This document shows, one piece after another, positions 1 through 11,909 of a DNA stretch of 64,000 nt (positions within the stretch are counted from its first letter, which is position 1; every line of letters begins with the position of its first letter). The notes under the pieces are model-generated. The model was not told the DNA's origin. It did no database searches and was given only the letters and a program-made list of their open reading frames with translations. The stretch comes from Bacteroidaceae bacterium (GTDB lineage: Bacteria; Bacteroidota; Bacteroidia; Bacteroidales; Bacteroidaceae), in NCBI GenBank assembly GCA_017429945.1, contig JAFRNY010000026.1, positions 1 to 64,000 on the forward strand, read 5' to 3'. Position numbers and translations under genes: made by a program.

Positions 1-102
1 TTCCTTTCCTTTTACAAATTCTGGCATACCTGTCTCATACGCAGGTACGCTGTAAAACTCAAAATCAATATCTGGAGATTTAGATGGATCTACAGATGCA
101 GA
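1..102 (-). pseudogene. In-frame continuation of hsdS beyond a stop codon (runs off the window)
   Basis: After the TAA that ends the hsdS ORF at 103-105, the same reading frame stays open for all 34 codons to the window edge. It encodes residues typical of an HsdS target-recognition domain, including SVPAYETGMPEF. This looks like the second target-recognition domain of the same gene cut off by a nonsense codon (Y-stop-S), not a new gene. The rest of the domain lies outside the window. Seen: the open frame. Inferred: the nonsense mutation. Confidence 0.6.
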
Positions 103-1107
103 TTAATACTCATTGACTACTGCCATATAAGTCCACACCCAGTTTTCGGGTATATCAAATGGCACATTCTTATAATGCGCGTTATCACAAGGAGTAAACT
201 TGGGATTTTTGCGCTTCAATAACTCTATGGCGGGCTCGTCATTCGGGTCTTGTGGAACGAGTTTGCCGTGGATGGCAAGGTCGAGTATTTTAGACTTAGC
301 CTGTGCAATAGATATTTGTAAATCCCCCTTGGCAGATTCCAACACGTTAATAAGCGAGAACCATTTGTCAATTGCTGTAACTATGCGAAGCTGTTCTTCC
401 TGTGGAGGCAGTGGAAACAACATATTATCTAATATGCCAATGTATAACTCTTTTTGATTTGTAGAGCCTGCAAGATTATCTTCGATGTATGTTTGCCCAT
501 AATCTGACGACAGAAAGGCCAGTACAAACTTTGATTCTATTTCTTCAAATGTTCGGACAACTGATACATGAGAATCCGGAACGACAAAAGGAAAATCGCC
601 AAGAACATCACTATGAAACAATCTTGTTCTTCCCACAGTTCCTGTTCCTGTTGAATTTACAAGGATATCACCATCAATTAATTTGTATTCATCGCGCCAT
701 TTAATAATCGTTTCAGGATCTAAGAAGCGAGCCTTCTCCAGTGAAATATCGCCGTCATACAAATTACATTTTTGGGCAAACACAGGATATTTTCTTTCCT
801 CTGAATACTTTGGCGATTTACCCCGAGAAAGAAATGAACAGAGTTTGCCTATCGTTGTCCACTCCCAACTTTCTGGCACCTCAAACGGTACCTCATTGGC
901 TTCGCCGACCTGTCGGTTCTCATAATGGGGCGTATCGGAAGTAGTCTTCTTGCCTCGCTTAATCTTTCCTTCTTTGATTAAGCGTTCTTTCTCGGCACGG
1001 ATGCGCTCCAGCAATACGGATGCTGGCTCATCGTTCGGATCTTGCGGAACGAGCTTACCATGGATGGCAAGGTCGAGTATCTTTTGACGTAATTTCTTTG
1101 TGTCCAT
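103..1107 (-). CDS. hsdS: Type I restriction enzyme specificity subunit HsdS (prematurely terminated)
   Basis: HsdS sets the DNA target of a type I restriction-modification complex. The protein has 334 residues, shorter than a usual two-domain HsdS of about 400-500. It opens with the conserved segment LRQKILDLAIHGKLVPQ, continues through one target-recognition domain that starts near ESWEWTTIGKLC, and repeats ILDLAIHGKLVPQDPNDEPA in the central conserved region. The second domain begins at FDIPENWVWTY but stops after VVNEY. That stop is TAA, with matching coding sequence continuing downstream in frame. The gene is last in a minus-strand hsdR-hsdM-AlbA-hsdS cluster, separated from the preceding gene by about 200 bp. 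A half-size S subunit can sometimes dimerise, so activity cannot be excluded. Confidence 0.9.
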   Translation of the reverse strand: MDTKKLRQKILDLAIHGKLVPQDPNDEPASVLLERIRAEKERLIKEGKIKRGKKTTSDTPHYENRQVGEANEVPFEVPESWEWTTIGKLCSFLSRGKSPKYSEERKYPVFAQKCNLYDGDISLEKARFLDPETIIKWRDEYKLIDGDILVNSTGTGTVGRTRLFHSDVLGDFPFVVPDSHVSVVRTFEEIESKFVLAFLSSDYGQTYIEDNLAGSTNQKELYIGILDNMLFPLPPQEEQLRIVTAIDKWFSLINVLESAKGDLQISIAQAKSKILDLAIHGKLVPQDPNDEPAIELLKRKNPKFTPCDNAHYKNVPFDIPENWVWTYMAVVNEY

Positions 1108-1306
1108 ATTATTCTTCTATTGGCCGAATCACGATCGGTTTACGACCGGATTTCGCTCACTTTTCGCTCGAATTATACACGGATTTATGTGCGTTTGTTT
1201 TATGCAAATTGCTGAATTTTAATATGTTTCTAATTTTTTTCTTGTGAGTTATGCGCGCTTTTACGCACGAATTTCGCTCACTTTTCGCTCACTTTTCGCT
1301 CACAAA
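1108..1306. repeat. hsdS upstream spacer with CACTTTTCGCT direct repeats
   Basis: This 200-bp AT-rich spacer separates the AlbA_2 gene from hsdS. Copies of an 11-bp unit, CACTTTTCGCT, lie at about 1158-1170, and three further near-exact copies run from about 1270 to 1304, directly after the AlbA_2 gene stop. No gene or clear terminator is visible. Confidence 0.55.
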
Positions 1307-2980
1307 TCACAAATTTTTCTCTCCTTTTTCGGTTATAAACCAGTACCTTCCATCAGTCTTTAGCAGTTCATCGGCGGCCATTTTTCTTAGGATTCGTCCT
1401 AAATATGCCTGCTTTCCCAATTGATTCTTTGTATCAGGAAGACTGTTTTCCAAGAAAGAGAACGCTTCTGCGCGTTTGAAACCATCCTCTCCAGCATTAT
1501 GGGCCAGCTGGAGAATGAGTTTTTTTAGGGTGTCGAAAGCTAAACCTTTATTCTTGGTGTATTGACCGACTTGATGCGTCATTCTGGCTACGCCCAAAGA
1601 GATACTAAGGTCTGAGCCGCGACCCTCTATAAGTTTTCGTTCCTTTAAGTGGGCAATGGCTTGTTTAGTGATAGGTCGATGCTTCTGAACGGCATCAAGC
1701 CAAATACATTCTTTGAGCGTCAGCTTGTTGTCACTCTTCAGCAGCTCTGAATACTTCTCGTCCAGCATCTTTCCATAGATAGTCACGCCTACAGTACTGT
1801 TTTCATTGTCGATGTCATAGTCTGGCATTGGGAAGAAGCGGTTCTTCTGTTCCATATAAATCTTCTTAATGCCGCGACCTACGGTATCAATCATATTGAA
1901 ATGTACCATTCCTTTACAAAGGCATTCATTGCGGTAGTGCAACTGCGGACCCTTATGTTCAAGGGCTTTTTCTATGGTGCCAGGAATGAAGGAGCCGCCA
2001 TTACCATAATAAAGTTTCCCGGGACTCTCCACAAAGACAATACGCTGCTGCAATGTGTAGTCTTGATGAGCGATGGCATTATGCAAAGCCTCACGAATGG
2101 TATAGTCGTCATACTGCTTCATTGTGTCGGGAAACAGGGTTCCCCCTGGCAGTTCACGCATTGTTTTATTGCGTATCTTTGCCAGAACCTTGTCAACGGT
2201 CAACAGGAAGGGGATGGTGAAATGCTCATAGTCGTCAACAATGTCTTCCTCGTCTTGCAATGTCCATGTAATCTGGGCCACAGCTGGATGAATCTTATTA
2301 AGAGATAACGGTTTGCCAAGGAGCAGGATGGCGGCTCTGGTTATCTGACCATCGCGCATCATATTGCTGTTGCTAAGAAAATCCTCCTTGCTCCAACCAT
2401 CTATTTCTTGGGCAGGGATGTTACTATGCACTTTCTTGTACATTACTCTCGCCGTGGCGAGAGCCAATTCGTCAAGGTCGTCAATAGAGGCATTGGGAAC
2501 CAGCTGTGCTGTCCAATCAGGAATAGGTGACTGGTGGCGTATCTCGTCGCGTTTGGTTTGATTCAGTGGTTTCAGACTTTCGCCATCACGAGCATAAGCA
2601 ATTCCTTTCCAGTGCATCACGATGTTGCGTGGAGAAGCGGGGATTTTGAACATCAGTACTCGCTTCCCTTCTATGAAAAGAGGTACGATCTCTCTGAAAA
2701 TCAAGTTGTCGGTTGTATGCTGAGACATATCCTGCTTCAACCTATTCAATGCTTGCTCACCCTCCTTGAAATTTGTACCTGTAACGATGTGTGTCTTGTT
2801 GTCAACACCAAATACAATCCAAGCAAAGTCATGTTCGCGGAGATTAGCCTCGTTGCTTAGAGCGGAGAAGTATTTGCCCAAGTCATCCACGTCGTAGTTG
2901 TTCTTGGCTGCTTTAAACTCCACTACCTCATTCTCCGAATGATTGAGCAAGTGGGTTAATATGTCATTATAATTCTCCAT
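1307..2980 (-). CDS. AlbA_2 (Schlafen-type) domain protein with HATPase-like region, in the RM operon
   Basis: A 557-residue protein of the COG2865-like group often encoded inside type I restriction clusters. The N-terminal AlbA_2/Schlafen-like domain (about residues 12-150) has the motif NEVVEFKAAKNN and later FAWIVFGVDN. A GHKL-ATPase-like region sits near residues 290-400, with REALHNAIAHQDY (N box-like) and DTVGRGIKKI (G box-like). The C-terminal 150 residues look like winged-helix DNA-binding segments. It lies 3 bp after hsdM on the same strand, so it is co-transcribed. Its role with type I systems is not established; regulation or anti-phage signalling are the usual suggestions. Confidence 0.85.
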   Translation of the reverse strand: MENYNDILTHLLNHSENEVVEFKAAKNNYDVDDLGKYFSALSNEANLREHDFAWIVFGVDNKTHIVTGTNFKEGEQALNRLKQDMSQHTTDNLIFREIVPLFIEGKRVLMFKIPASPRNIVMHWKGIAYARDGESLKPLNQTKRDEIRHQSPIPDWTAQLVPNASIDDLDELALATARVMYKKVHSNIPAQEIDGWSKEDFLSNSNMMRDGQITRAAILLLGKPLSLNKIHPAVAQITWTLQDEEDIVDDYEHFTIPFLLTVDKVLAKIRNKTMRELPGGTLFPDTMKQYDDYTIREALHNAIAHQDYTLQQRIVFVESPGKLYYGNGGSFIPGTIEKALEHKGPQLHYRNECLCKGMVHFNMIDTVGRGIKKIYMEQKNRFFPMPDYDIDNENSTVGVTIYGKMLDEKYSELLKSDNKLTLKECIWLDAVQKHRPITKQAIAHLKERKLIEGRGSDLSISLGVARMTHQVGQYTKNKGLAFDTLKKLILQLAHNAGEDGFKRAEAFSFLENSLPDTKNQLGKQAYLGRILRKMAADELLKTDGRYWFITEKGEKNL

Positions 2981-2983
2981 ATT

Positions 2984-7119
<4,136 letters not shown>

Positions 7120-7164
7120 ACGCTATAGTGCATAATATGAATTATAGGAAGTTGGACCTCAAAA

Positions 7165-8016
7165 TTAGCGTTTTACAATCTCGCTAAGTTTCTTTCCATC
7201 AGAATCTTTCCAATCATCCCAACCATTGCTTGGCCGCCCAAGGACAAAGCCAGATGCGCCGCTTGGACTTTCAAATGAAACATCGTGGAGAAGGATTATT
7301 TGTCCTTTGTCTTTCTTACAATGTTCCTTAATGAATAGGTCGCGTGAGGCTATAGATTTAAAACTATTGACCACTTCCGTTGCCAGTAAGCTACCTTCCA
7401 TGAGTATAAATTTCCCTTCTTGTTCATCATAGAAACCCATACCTTGTGCAGGGCGATCAGAGGACTTAACAAAGAACATATGCTCAGAACGAGTTTCTTT
7501 CTTTGCTTTCTCAAAGATACCGCATCCGTAAAACTTACACAACAACTGAATGTCCCGGAAGAAGACCTCCATATCATTGACTCGGTAAGGAGCAATGTTT
7601 GGCTTTTTAGGGTTGGCCCCATTTAGAAGCTCATACGAACATGCGCTTTGGGCTGCATCAATGCCAAGATATTCCAGGTATTTAACATCATCACCGTAGA
7701 TTTTGTGATTGTCAGAAATAAACACCAAAGCTGTACTCCAGAAGTCTTTCTTTTGGACGTGGTCGTTCTTGCGATTAGCAAAGTCTGTTGTTTGACCGAT
7801 GTACGCTTGTGGCTTTGGGGAATCTGGAGAACCAAGTAGAATATAGAAGGCAGGTTGGCCAGAGATATCATTGATAGTATTGGCTAGTGTGATCTCTTCA
7901 CGAGGTATTACATATAGGTGGCATGTGGAATTAGCACCCATATAGATATTCCTTGCTCCATCGAGTTTGCCATCAAGGAGTTCAGTGTGTATGGTGAAAG
8001 TATTCTTGGTCTTCAT
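7165..8016 (-). CDS. GIY-YIG nuclease family protein with C-terminal DUF4357
   Basis: A 283-residue protein. The central part has a GIY-YIG-like fold: AFYILLG for the first strand, AYIGQT for the YIG strand, and a following arginine helix RKNDH, as expected for catalysis. The C-terminal 50 residues contain SGFVLGRPSNGWDDWK, which fits DUF4357. This pairing is common next to restriction systems. Its ATG overlaps the stop of the upstream XRE regulator by 4 bp, so the two are translationally coupled, and hsdR follows after 45 bp. It may be an accessory restriction nuclease; its target is unknown. Confidence 0.8.
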   Translation of the reverse strand: MKTKNTFTIHTELLDGKLDGARNIYMGANSTCHLYVIPREEITLANTINDISGQPAFYILLGSPDSPKPQAYIGQTTDFANRKNDHVQKKDFWSTALVFISDNHKIYGDDVKYLEYLGIDAAQSACSYELLNGANPKKPNIAPYRVNDMEVFFRDIQLLCKFYGCGIFEKAKKETRSEHMFFVKSSDRPAQGMGFYDEQEGKFILMEGSLLATEVVNSFKSIASRDLFIKEHCKKDKGQIILLHDVSFESPSGASGFVLGRPSNGWDDWKDSDGKKLSEIVKR

Positions 8017-8228
8017 GATTTTCTATCTATTCTAATGAGTTCTGTATAATCTATATCAAGTAGATTGGAAATCCTCTCTATCGTTTCCAATGATGGCTGT
8101 GAAGAATTGGTGCACCATTTTGATACAGTGGTTGGAGCACAGCCTAATTGTTCCGCCAGCCATTTATTGGTTTTCTTTTTTTCGGCCAAAATCACTTTCA
8201 AGCGATTCAAATCTTTTGCTTCTTCCAT
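8013..8228 (-). CDS. XRE-family helix-turn-helix regulator (first gene of RM operon)
   Basis: A 71-residue single-domain DNA-binding protein. The helix-turn-helix is visible in NKWLAEQLGCAPTTVSKWC followed by PSLETIERISNLLDID. It overlaps the GIY-YIG gene by an ATGA junction and lies just downstream of a TAACTTTG promoter box and an inverted repeat. By position and size it resembles the controller proteins that time restriction gene expression. Autoregulation is an inference. Confidence 0.85.
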   Translation of the reverse strand: MEEAKDLNRLKVILAEKKKTNKWLAEQLGCAPTTVSKWCTNSSQPSLETIERISNLLDIDYTELIRIDRKS

Positions 8229-8251
8229 GCTTGTTATAATTAATATGGTGC

Positions 8252-8259
8252 AAAGTTAG
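8252..8259 (-). promoter_or_regulatory. Promoter -7 box of the RM operon
   Basis: TAACTTTG on the minus strand fits the Bacteroidetes TAnnTTTG -7 consensus and lies 24 bp upstream of the XRE gene start. No clear TTTG box is present at the ideal distance upstream. Confidence 0.6.
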
Positions 8260-8267
8260 CAAATTAT

Positions 8268-8295
8268 TCTCGGAAATAATCACATTTCGAGGAAA
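8268..8295. promoter_or_regulatory. Imperfect inverted repeat, candidate XRE operator
   Basis: TTCTCGGAAAT and ATTTCGAGGAA are inverted copies with one offset base, separated by 6 bp, just upstream of the RM -7 box. A controller protein binding here would block the promoter. The dyad is seen directly; the binder is inferred. Confidence 0.4.
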
Positions 8296-8664
8296 AAGAT
8301 GCAAATATATATGGTTTTAGTGAATTATTTTCACTTTAAGAAGAATATGAGCATAAACAACACACCAGTCGTAGCTGATGAATTATAGCGATACACATTC
8401 TATGAAGATTTCGGAAGTAAGCAGCTGGTTCATTCGCTGAAATGATGATAATCTTAATTTGGCAGTTCTAACTGCCGAAATAAAACCTTTATTCGTATTG
8501 ATTTGCAATTAGAGTCTTTGATTTGCATCCTGCAAACCCCTCTTCATTCCGACAAGAATCTACAAATCTGCTCTTTTTCGTGCTTTTCTGGTGGGGAAGA
8601 CAGACTTCACTTTGCACGAAAACTTGCAGATGTGGGGAAAATGTGGGGAATTTTAAGAAAAGAA
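8296..8664. other. Non-coding gap between RM island and tRNA-Leu hairpin
   Basis: No convincing gene. A short stem-loop, GGCAGTT/AACTGCC, sits at 8461-8476. Because it ends at a tRNA 3' side and the next genes are an AT-rich restriction island, this gap could carry an integration junction. No integrase and no second copy of the tRNA end are in the window. Confidence 0.4.
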
Positions 8665-8703
8665 AAATCGCTAAATCTCTTATTTTTAGAGGTTTAGCGA
8701 TTT
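8665..8703 (-). terminator. Strong hairpin terminator after tRNA-Leu
   Basis: Arms at 8665-8680 and 8688-8703 pair over 16 bp with one G-T wobble and a 7-nt loop. On the minus strand the hairpin is followed by a T-rich tail (TTTCTTTTCTT), as expected for intrinsic termination of the tRNA transcript. Confidence 0.8.
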
Positions 8704-8720
8704 GTTTCGAGCTTAACTCG

Positions 8721-8802
8721 TACCCAGAGCCGGGATCGAACCGGCACGCCTTGCGGCATTGGTGTTTGAGACCAACGCGTCTACCAATTCCGCCATCTGG
8801 GC
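8721..8802 (-). tRNA. tRNA-Leu (anticodon CAA)
   Basis: The minus strand folds as a tRNA. The acceptor stem is GCCCAGA/TCTGGGT with discriminator A, and the T arm is CCGGTTCGATCCCGG. The anticodon stem TTGGT/ACCAA holds the loop CTCAAAC, giving anticodon CAA. The long variable arm (TGCCGCAAGGCG) is typical of leucine tRNAs. CCA is not encoded. Confidence 0.95.
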
Positions 8803-8826
8803 TGATTGTTACGCTGCTTGCGCGTG

Positions 8827-8834
8827 CAAAGGTA
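8827..8834 (-). promoter_or_regulatory. Promoter -7 box of tRNA-Leu
   Basis: TACCTTTG on the minus strand matches TAnnTTTG, 24 bp upstream of the mature tRNA 5' end. A TTG lies about 18 bp further upstream. Confidence 0.65.
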
Positions 8835-8944
8835 AATATAATTTGTGATTTACAATTTACGATTTGCAATTTTTTTTCGTTTCATACTCATTTTTGTTCC
8901 TTTAGCTATCGATTAGGGGCAGAAAAGAACAGGGAGAGGTGGCA

Positions 8945-9154
8945 GATGCGACCGGATGTGTGGGCGAATGCGGCCGGATGTGTGGGCCGATGCGACCGGA
9001 TGTATGGGCCGATGCGACCGGATGTGTGGGCGAATGCGACCGGATGCATGGGCGGATTCAACCGGATGTATGGGCCGATGCGACCGAATGTGTGAGCCGA
9101 TGCGACCGAATGTGTGAGCCGATGCGACCGAATGTGTGAGCCGATGCGACCGGA
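8945..9154. repeat. 22-bp minisatellite, nine full copies plus a partial one
   Basis: Nine consecutive 22-bp units resembling GATGCGACCGGATGTGTGGG plus CC run from 8945 to 9142, followed by a 12-bp partial unit. The three units at 9077-9142 are identical to each other, while the earlier ones vary. The unit length is not a multiple of three, so the ORFs that run through on both strands are not evidence for coding. It lies between the flotillin terminator and the tRNA promoter. Confidence 0.95.
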
Positions 9155-9162
9155 CACATAAA

Positions 9163-9198
9163 AAAGCGCACGGGCAGAAGGTGGGGCCCGTGCGCTTT
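9163..9198 (-). terminator. Intrinsic terminator of the flotillin operon
   Basis: Perfect 13-bp arms AAAGCGCACGGGC and GCCCGTGCGCTTT are followed on the minus strand by a run of T. It lies 20 bp beyond the flotillin stop codon. Confidence 0.85.
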
Positions 9199-9218
9199 AC
9201 TATTTATAAGTGTGTAGC

Positions 9219-10592
9219 TTACTCTTCGGCAGGCGCTTCTCCGGCTTCGCGCTCAGCTTTCTTCTTTGCCAAGTATTCGGGCAGGTTGAGTCCGGCCTGA
9301 TCGAAGAGGTCGTTGAGTGGAGGAATGGATTTCATGAGTCCGCTGACGAAGCCTGCCGTGGAGCTCTTGCCGTCGGCACCGGCGGCGCCACTGTCCCACA
9401 CGGTGACCTTGTCGATATTGATGCCCTTGATGGCTTCGACCTGCGTCTTCACAAGCTCGGGAAGCTTCTCGAGCAGGAGGAGCGAGTAGGCTGCTGTGGC
9501 ATCGCCTCCGGCTGCCTGCACCATCTTGTCGTAGCCCTGTGCCTGACGGGTGAGGATTTCATAGAGACCTTTAGCCTCAGCCTCCATCTTGGCGAAGACG
9601 GCGTCGGCCTCGCCTCGTGCGATGGCGCGCTTCTGCTCAGCCTCGGCCTCGGCTGCGATGATGAGTCGCTGTTTCTCAATCTGCTGCTGCACGATGATGT
9701 TTGCCGTCTCGGTGGCTCGCTCGCGCTCGGCACGGGCGGTCTCTGCGAGCTGCTCGGCGGCGTAAGCCTCTTCGAGGGCCTTAGCCTGCTGCACTTTCTC
9801 GGCGGCGTTGGCCACGCGTGCGGCCTCAGCCTCTTTCTCGCGGCGGTAGGCTTCGGAGTTGGCGATCTCTACCTTGGCTTCGTTCTCGCCCTTGACGGCC
9901 TGTGCGTTGGCTTCGGCAGTACGTACGCGCGTCTCCCTGACGGCTTCGGCCTTACCGATCTCACCAATCTTATCCTGCTCGGCCACGCGCACCTTGGCTT
10001 CGTTGATGGCCTTGGCGGCAGCTTCGCGTCCGAGAGCTTCGATATAGCCGCTCTCGTCCTTGATATCGGTTACGTTCACGTTGATCAGGCGCAGACCGAT
10101 TTTCTTCAGTTCTACCTCAACGTTGGTTGAGATGGCTTCGAGGAATTTGTCGCGGTCGCTGTTCAGTTCCTCAATGCTCATGGTGGCAATCACCAGACGC
10201 AGCTGACCGAAGAGGATATCCCGTGCCAGTTCCTGGATTTGCTGAGGCGTCTGTCCGAGCAGGCGCTCGGCTGCGGCTTGCATGTAATCGGGTTCGGTAG
10301 AGATGCCCACGGTGAAGCGGCAGGGCACATCGACGCGGATGTTCTGACGCGACAGGGCATTGGTGAGGTTGGCGTCGATAGAGATAGGGGTCAGGCTCAT
10401 GTAGGCATAGTCCTGCACGATAGGCCATACGAAGGCACCGCCGCCGTGCACGCACTTAGCCGACCCTTTCACTCCTGAGGAGCCATAGATAACGAGAATC
10501 TTGTCCGACGGACAACGGCGCCAGCGGTTGATGAGCGCCACCACAAGGAAGAAGGCCACGATGGCCAATGCAACGATAAAATAGAGTTCCAT
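9219..10592 (-). CDS. Flotillin-like SPFH membrane scaffold protein
   Basis: A 457-residue SPFH/flotillin protein that would organise membrane microdomains. It has an N-terminal membrane helix (about residues 4-22, FIVALAIVAFFLVVAL), an SPFH domain (about 30-190), then a long Ala/Glu-rich coiled coil with repeated EAK/EAE segments (about 190-350). A C-terminal helical region ends in a charged tail. It is the last gene of a unit with a tiny membrane peptide and an NfeD-like protein. NfeD proteins are the usual partners of bacterial flotillins, which supports the call. An intrinsic terminator follows. Confidence 0.92.
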   Translation of the reverse strand: MELYFIVALAIVAFFLVVALINRWRRCPSDKILVIYGSSGVKGSAKCVHGGGAFVWPIVQDYAYMSLTPISIDANLTNALSRQNIRVDVPCRFTVGISTEPDYMQAAAERLLGQTPQQIQELARDILFGQLRLVIATMSIEELNSDRDKFLEAISTNVEVELKKIGLRLINVNVTDIKDESGYIEALGREAAAKAINEAKVRVAEQDKIGEIGKAEAVRETRVRTAEANAQAVKGENEAKVEIANSEAYRREKEAEAARVANAAEKVQQAKALEEAYAAEQLAETARAERERATETANIIVQQQIEKQRLIIAAEAEAEQKRAIARGEADAVFAKMEAEAKGLYEILTRQAQGYDKMVQAAGGDATAAYSLLLLEKLPELVKTQVEAIKGINIDKVTVWDSGAAGADGKSSTAGFVSGLMKSIPPLNDLFDQAGLNLPEYLAKKKAEREAGEAPAEE

Positions 10593-10691
10593 ATTGTTTA
10601 GTTTAAAGTTGAGGGTTTAGGGGTTAGGGGGACGCCGGACGGACCGCCGGCAACTGAACCCATGGCTGGGTGGTCATTATTCAATGTTCAA

Positions 10692-10775
10692 TTACTTATA
10701 GTGCCGACGATTGCGGATGTGCTGCCACCAGGCGACAACTATGACGACGATGGCGAGGATTGCAAAGATTCCCAT
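10692..10775 (-). CDS. 27-residue membrane micropeptide between NfeD and flotillin genes
   Basis: ATG at 10775 opens a 27-codon frame ending in TAA. The product has a hydrophobic helix (FAILAIVVIVVAWW) followed by a basic tail (HIRNRRHYK), the pattern of a single-pass peptide with a cytoplasmic C-terminus. Its 21-bp leader closely resembles the leader directly before the flotillin ATG (CTCAACT..TAAACTAA..CAA), so both are probably translated in the same way. No homologue is recalled, and confidence rests on context and composition. Confidence 0.55.
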   Translation of the reverse strand: MGIFAILAIVVIVVAWWQHIRNRRHYK

Positions 10776-10800
10776 GTTTGTTAGTTTAGAGTTGAGAGTC

Positions 10801-10875
10801 ACGGCCTGCGGCCGTAGCTCAAAGTTCAAAGTTCAATGTTCAACGTTCAATGTTCAATGTTCAACGTTCAAAGTT
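10801..10875. repeat. GGCC-TGC-GGCC palindrome and GTTCAAN heptamer array
   Basis: ACGGCC-TGC-GGCCGT is a perfect 6-3-6 palindrome at 10801-10815. It is followed by seven tandem 7-bp units GTTCAAN from 10824 to 10872. The array lies in the gap between the NfeD and micropeptide genes. A related GTTCAAT piece occurs near 10684. Confidence 0.85.
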
Positions 10876-10944
10876 AGCTTCGCTGACTTTTGTCGGCGGC
10901 TCGGCAATCCAAGCAAACTTGATTGCCCTCGCTGCTCCAAAAGC

Positions 10945-11610
10945 TCAAATTCCTTCCACCAGCAGCGAACCTGCGTCGATGACCTTAGTTACGCGAACTC
11001 GTGCGCCGGTGGGCAGGAAGTCGCCGTCGGTGAAGGCGTTGAGCTCATGTACCGAGCCGTTTACGCTTATCTGCACCTTGCCTGCACCTTTGTGGTTGGC
11101 AGGAATGCGCAAATATACGCTTGCGACCTGTCCTACACAGTCGCTGATGCGGAAAGCTCCGTTCTTTTCGAGGCGCATGATGGCGCGGAACATCAGCACG
11201 AATACGGCCACGAATAGCAGTCCGCAAAGGAAAGCGACGAGAATGAGCAGCCCCTTGCTTTGAATTAATGGTGCGAAACTGATACCTCCCCACCCGAAAC
11301 CGAGGAAGAAGTTGATGAAGTTGCGGAGCGTGAATAGCGAGAAGATACCAGCCGAGCCGAGCGTGCCCTCGTGACCGGAATGGCCTGATGAGATATCGAT
11401 GTCCGACGCACCGTCGGCGCTGTCGAAGTCGGTGTGTACATCGAAATCGGTGCTCACGTCGGCATCGACGTCAGAATCCATATCCCCTATTCCGAGCAGC
11501 ATCAGCAGGTTCTGAATTACGAAGACTATCGTGGCGGCGATAGCACAAGCCCAAAACACCTGCATCGAGGTGTCGAGCGACGAGAACCAGTTTGAGAGTT
11601 GGGTAAACAT
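10945..11610 (-). CDS. NfeD-like membrane protein (flotillin partner)
   Basis: A 221-residue membrane protein. There is a first membrane helix near residues 17-40, then an acidic Asp/Ser-rich loop (DMDSDVDADVSTDFD). Two more helices lie around 90-140, and a C-terminal OB-fold-like domain from about 150 (GQVASVYLRI, then GARVRVTKVIDAGSLLVE). This matches NfeD/OB-fold proteins, which work with flotillins. It is upstream of the micropeptide and flotillin genes on the same strand. The acidic loop is longer than I would expect for the family. Confidence 0.8.
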   Translation of the reverse strand: MFTQLSNWFSSLDTSMQVFWACAIAATIVFVIQNLLMLLGIGDMDSDVDADVSTDFDVHTDFDSADGASDIDISSGHSGHEGTLGSAGIFSLFTLRNFINFFLGFGWGGISFAPLIQSKGLLILVAFLCGLLFVAVFVLMFRAIMRLEKNGAFRISDCVGQVASVYLRIPANHKGAGKVQISVNGSVHELNAFTDGDFLPTGARVRVTKVIDAGSLLVEGI

Positions 11611-11643
11611 GAGTTTATTTTTTGTTTTATGTTCTTAAATGCT

Positions 11644-11657
11644 GGGAGCGTGCTCCC
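11644..11657. other. Short perfect stem-loop upstream of the NfeD-like gene
   Basis: GGGAGC-GT-GCTCCC lies 34 bp upstream of the NfeD-like ATG, inside its likely leader. It has a 2-nt spacer and no U tract. The role is unknown. Confidence 0.35.
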
Positions 11658-11851
11658 CTGTGTTGCTGTACTCTTTATTATAATATATGTGTGGAAGTGA
11701 CCCTCGGAGGTAAGAAAAAAATGCAATTTTGTGCATCGCCATGTACAGCAGATTGAGCAAAATATTGTGCAAAAGCCTATGTAATCCCCAATTAATCATT
11801 CCGTTCGACCTTTATTTTGCCTTTTTCCTTTTCTTTTCTAACAAAATTGTA

Positions 11852-11859
11852 TATTTTTG
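11852..11859 (+). promoter_or_regulatory. Promoter -7 box upstream of the giant secreted-protein operon
   Basis: TATTTTTG matches TAnnTTTG, 51 bp before the ATG at 11910. The upstream TTTTG is too far away to be an ideal -33 element. Confidence 0.5.
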
Positions 11860-11909
11860 CAGCAATAATTTAGAATAGCTATCATTATTATCGAAACGCG
11901 ACTACATTT

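Noticed and set aside
8489..8869. Minus-strand ORF spanning tRNA-Leu
   Set aside because: It reads straight through a well-folded tRNA and a terminator hairpin, so it is not a protein gene.
8945..9154. Possible CRISPR array
   Set aside because: The units are directly adjacent with no spacers and no cas genes, so it is a minisatellite.
8906..9157. ORFs on both strands through the 22-bp repeat, encoding repetitive peptides
   Set aside because: The repeat has no stop codons in several frames simply because of its composition. The unit length of 22 is not a multiple of three, and there is no start context or family match.
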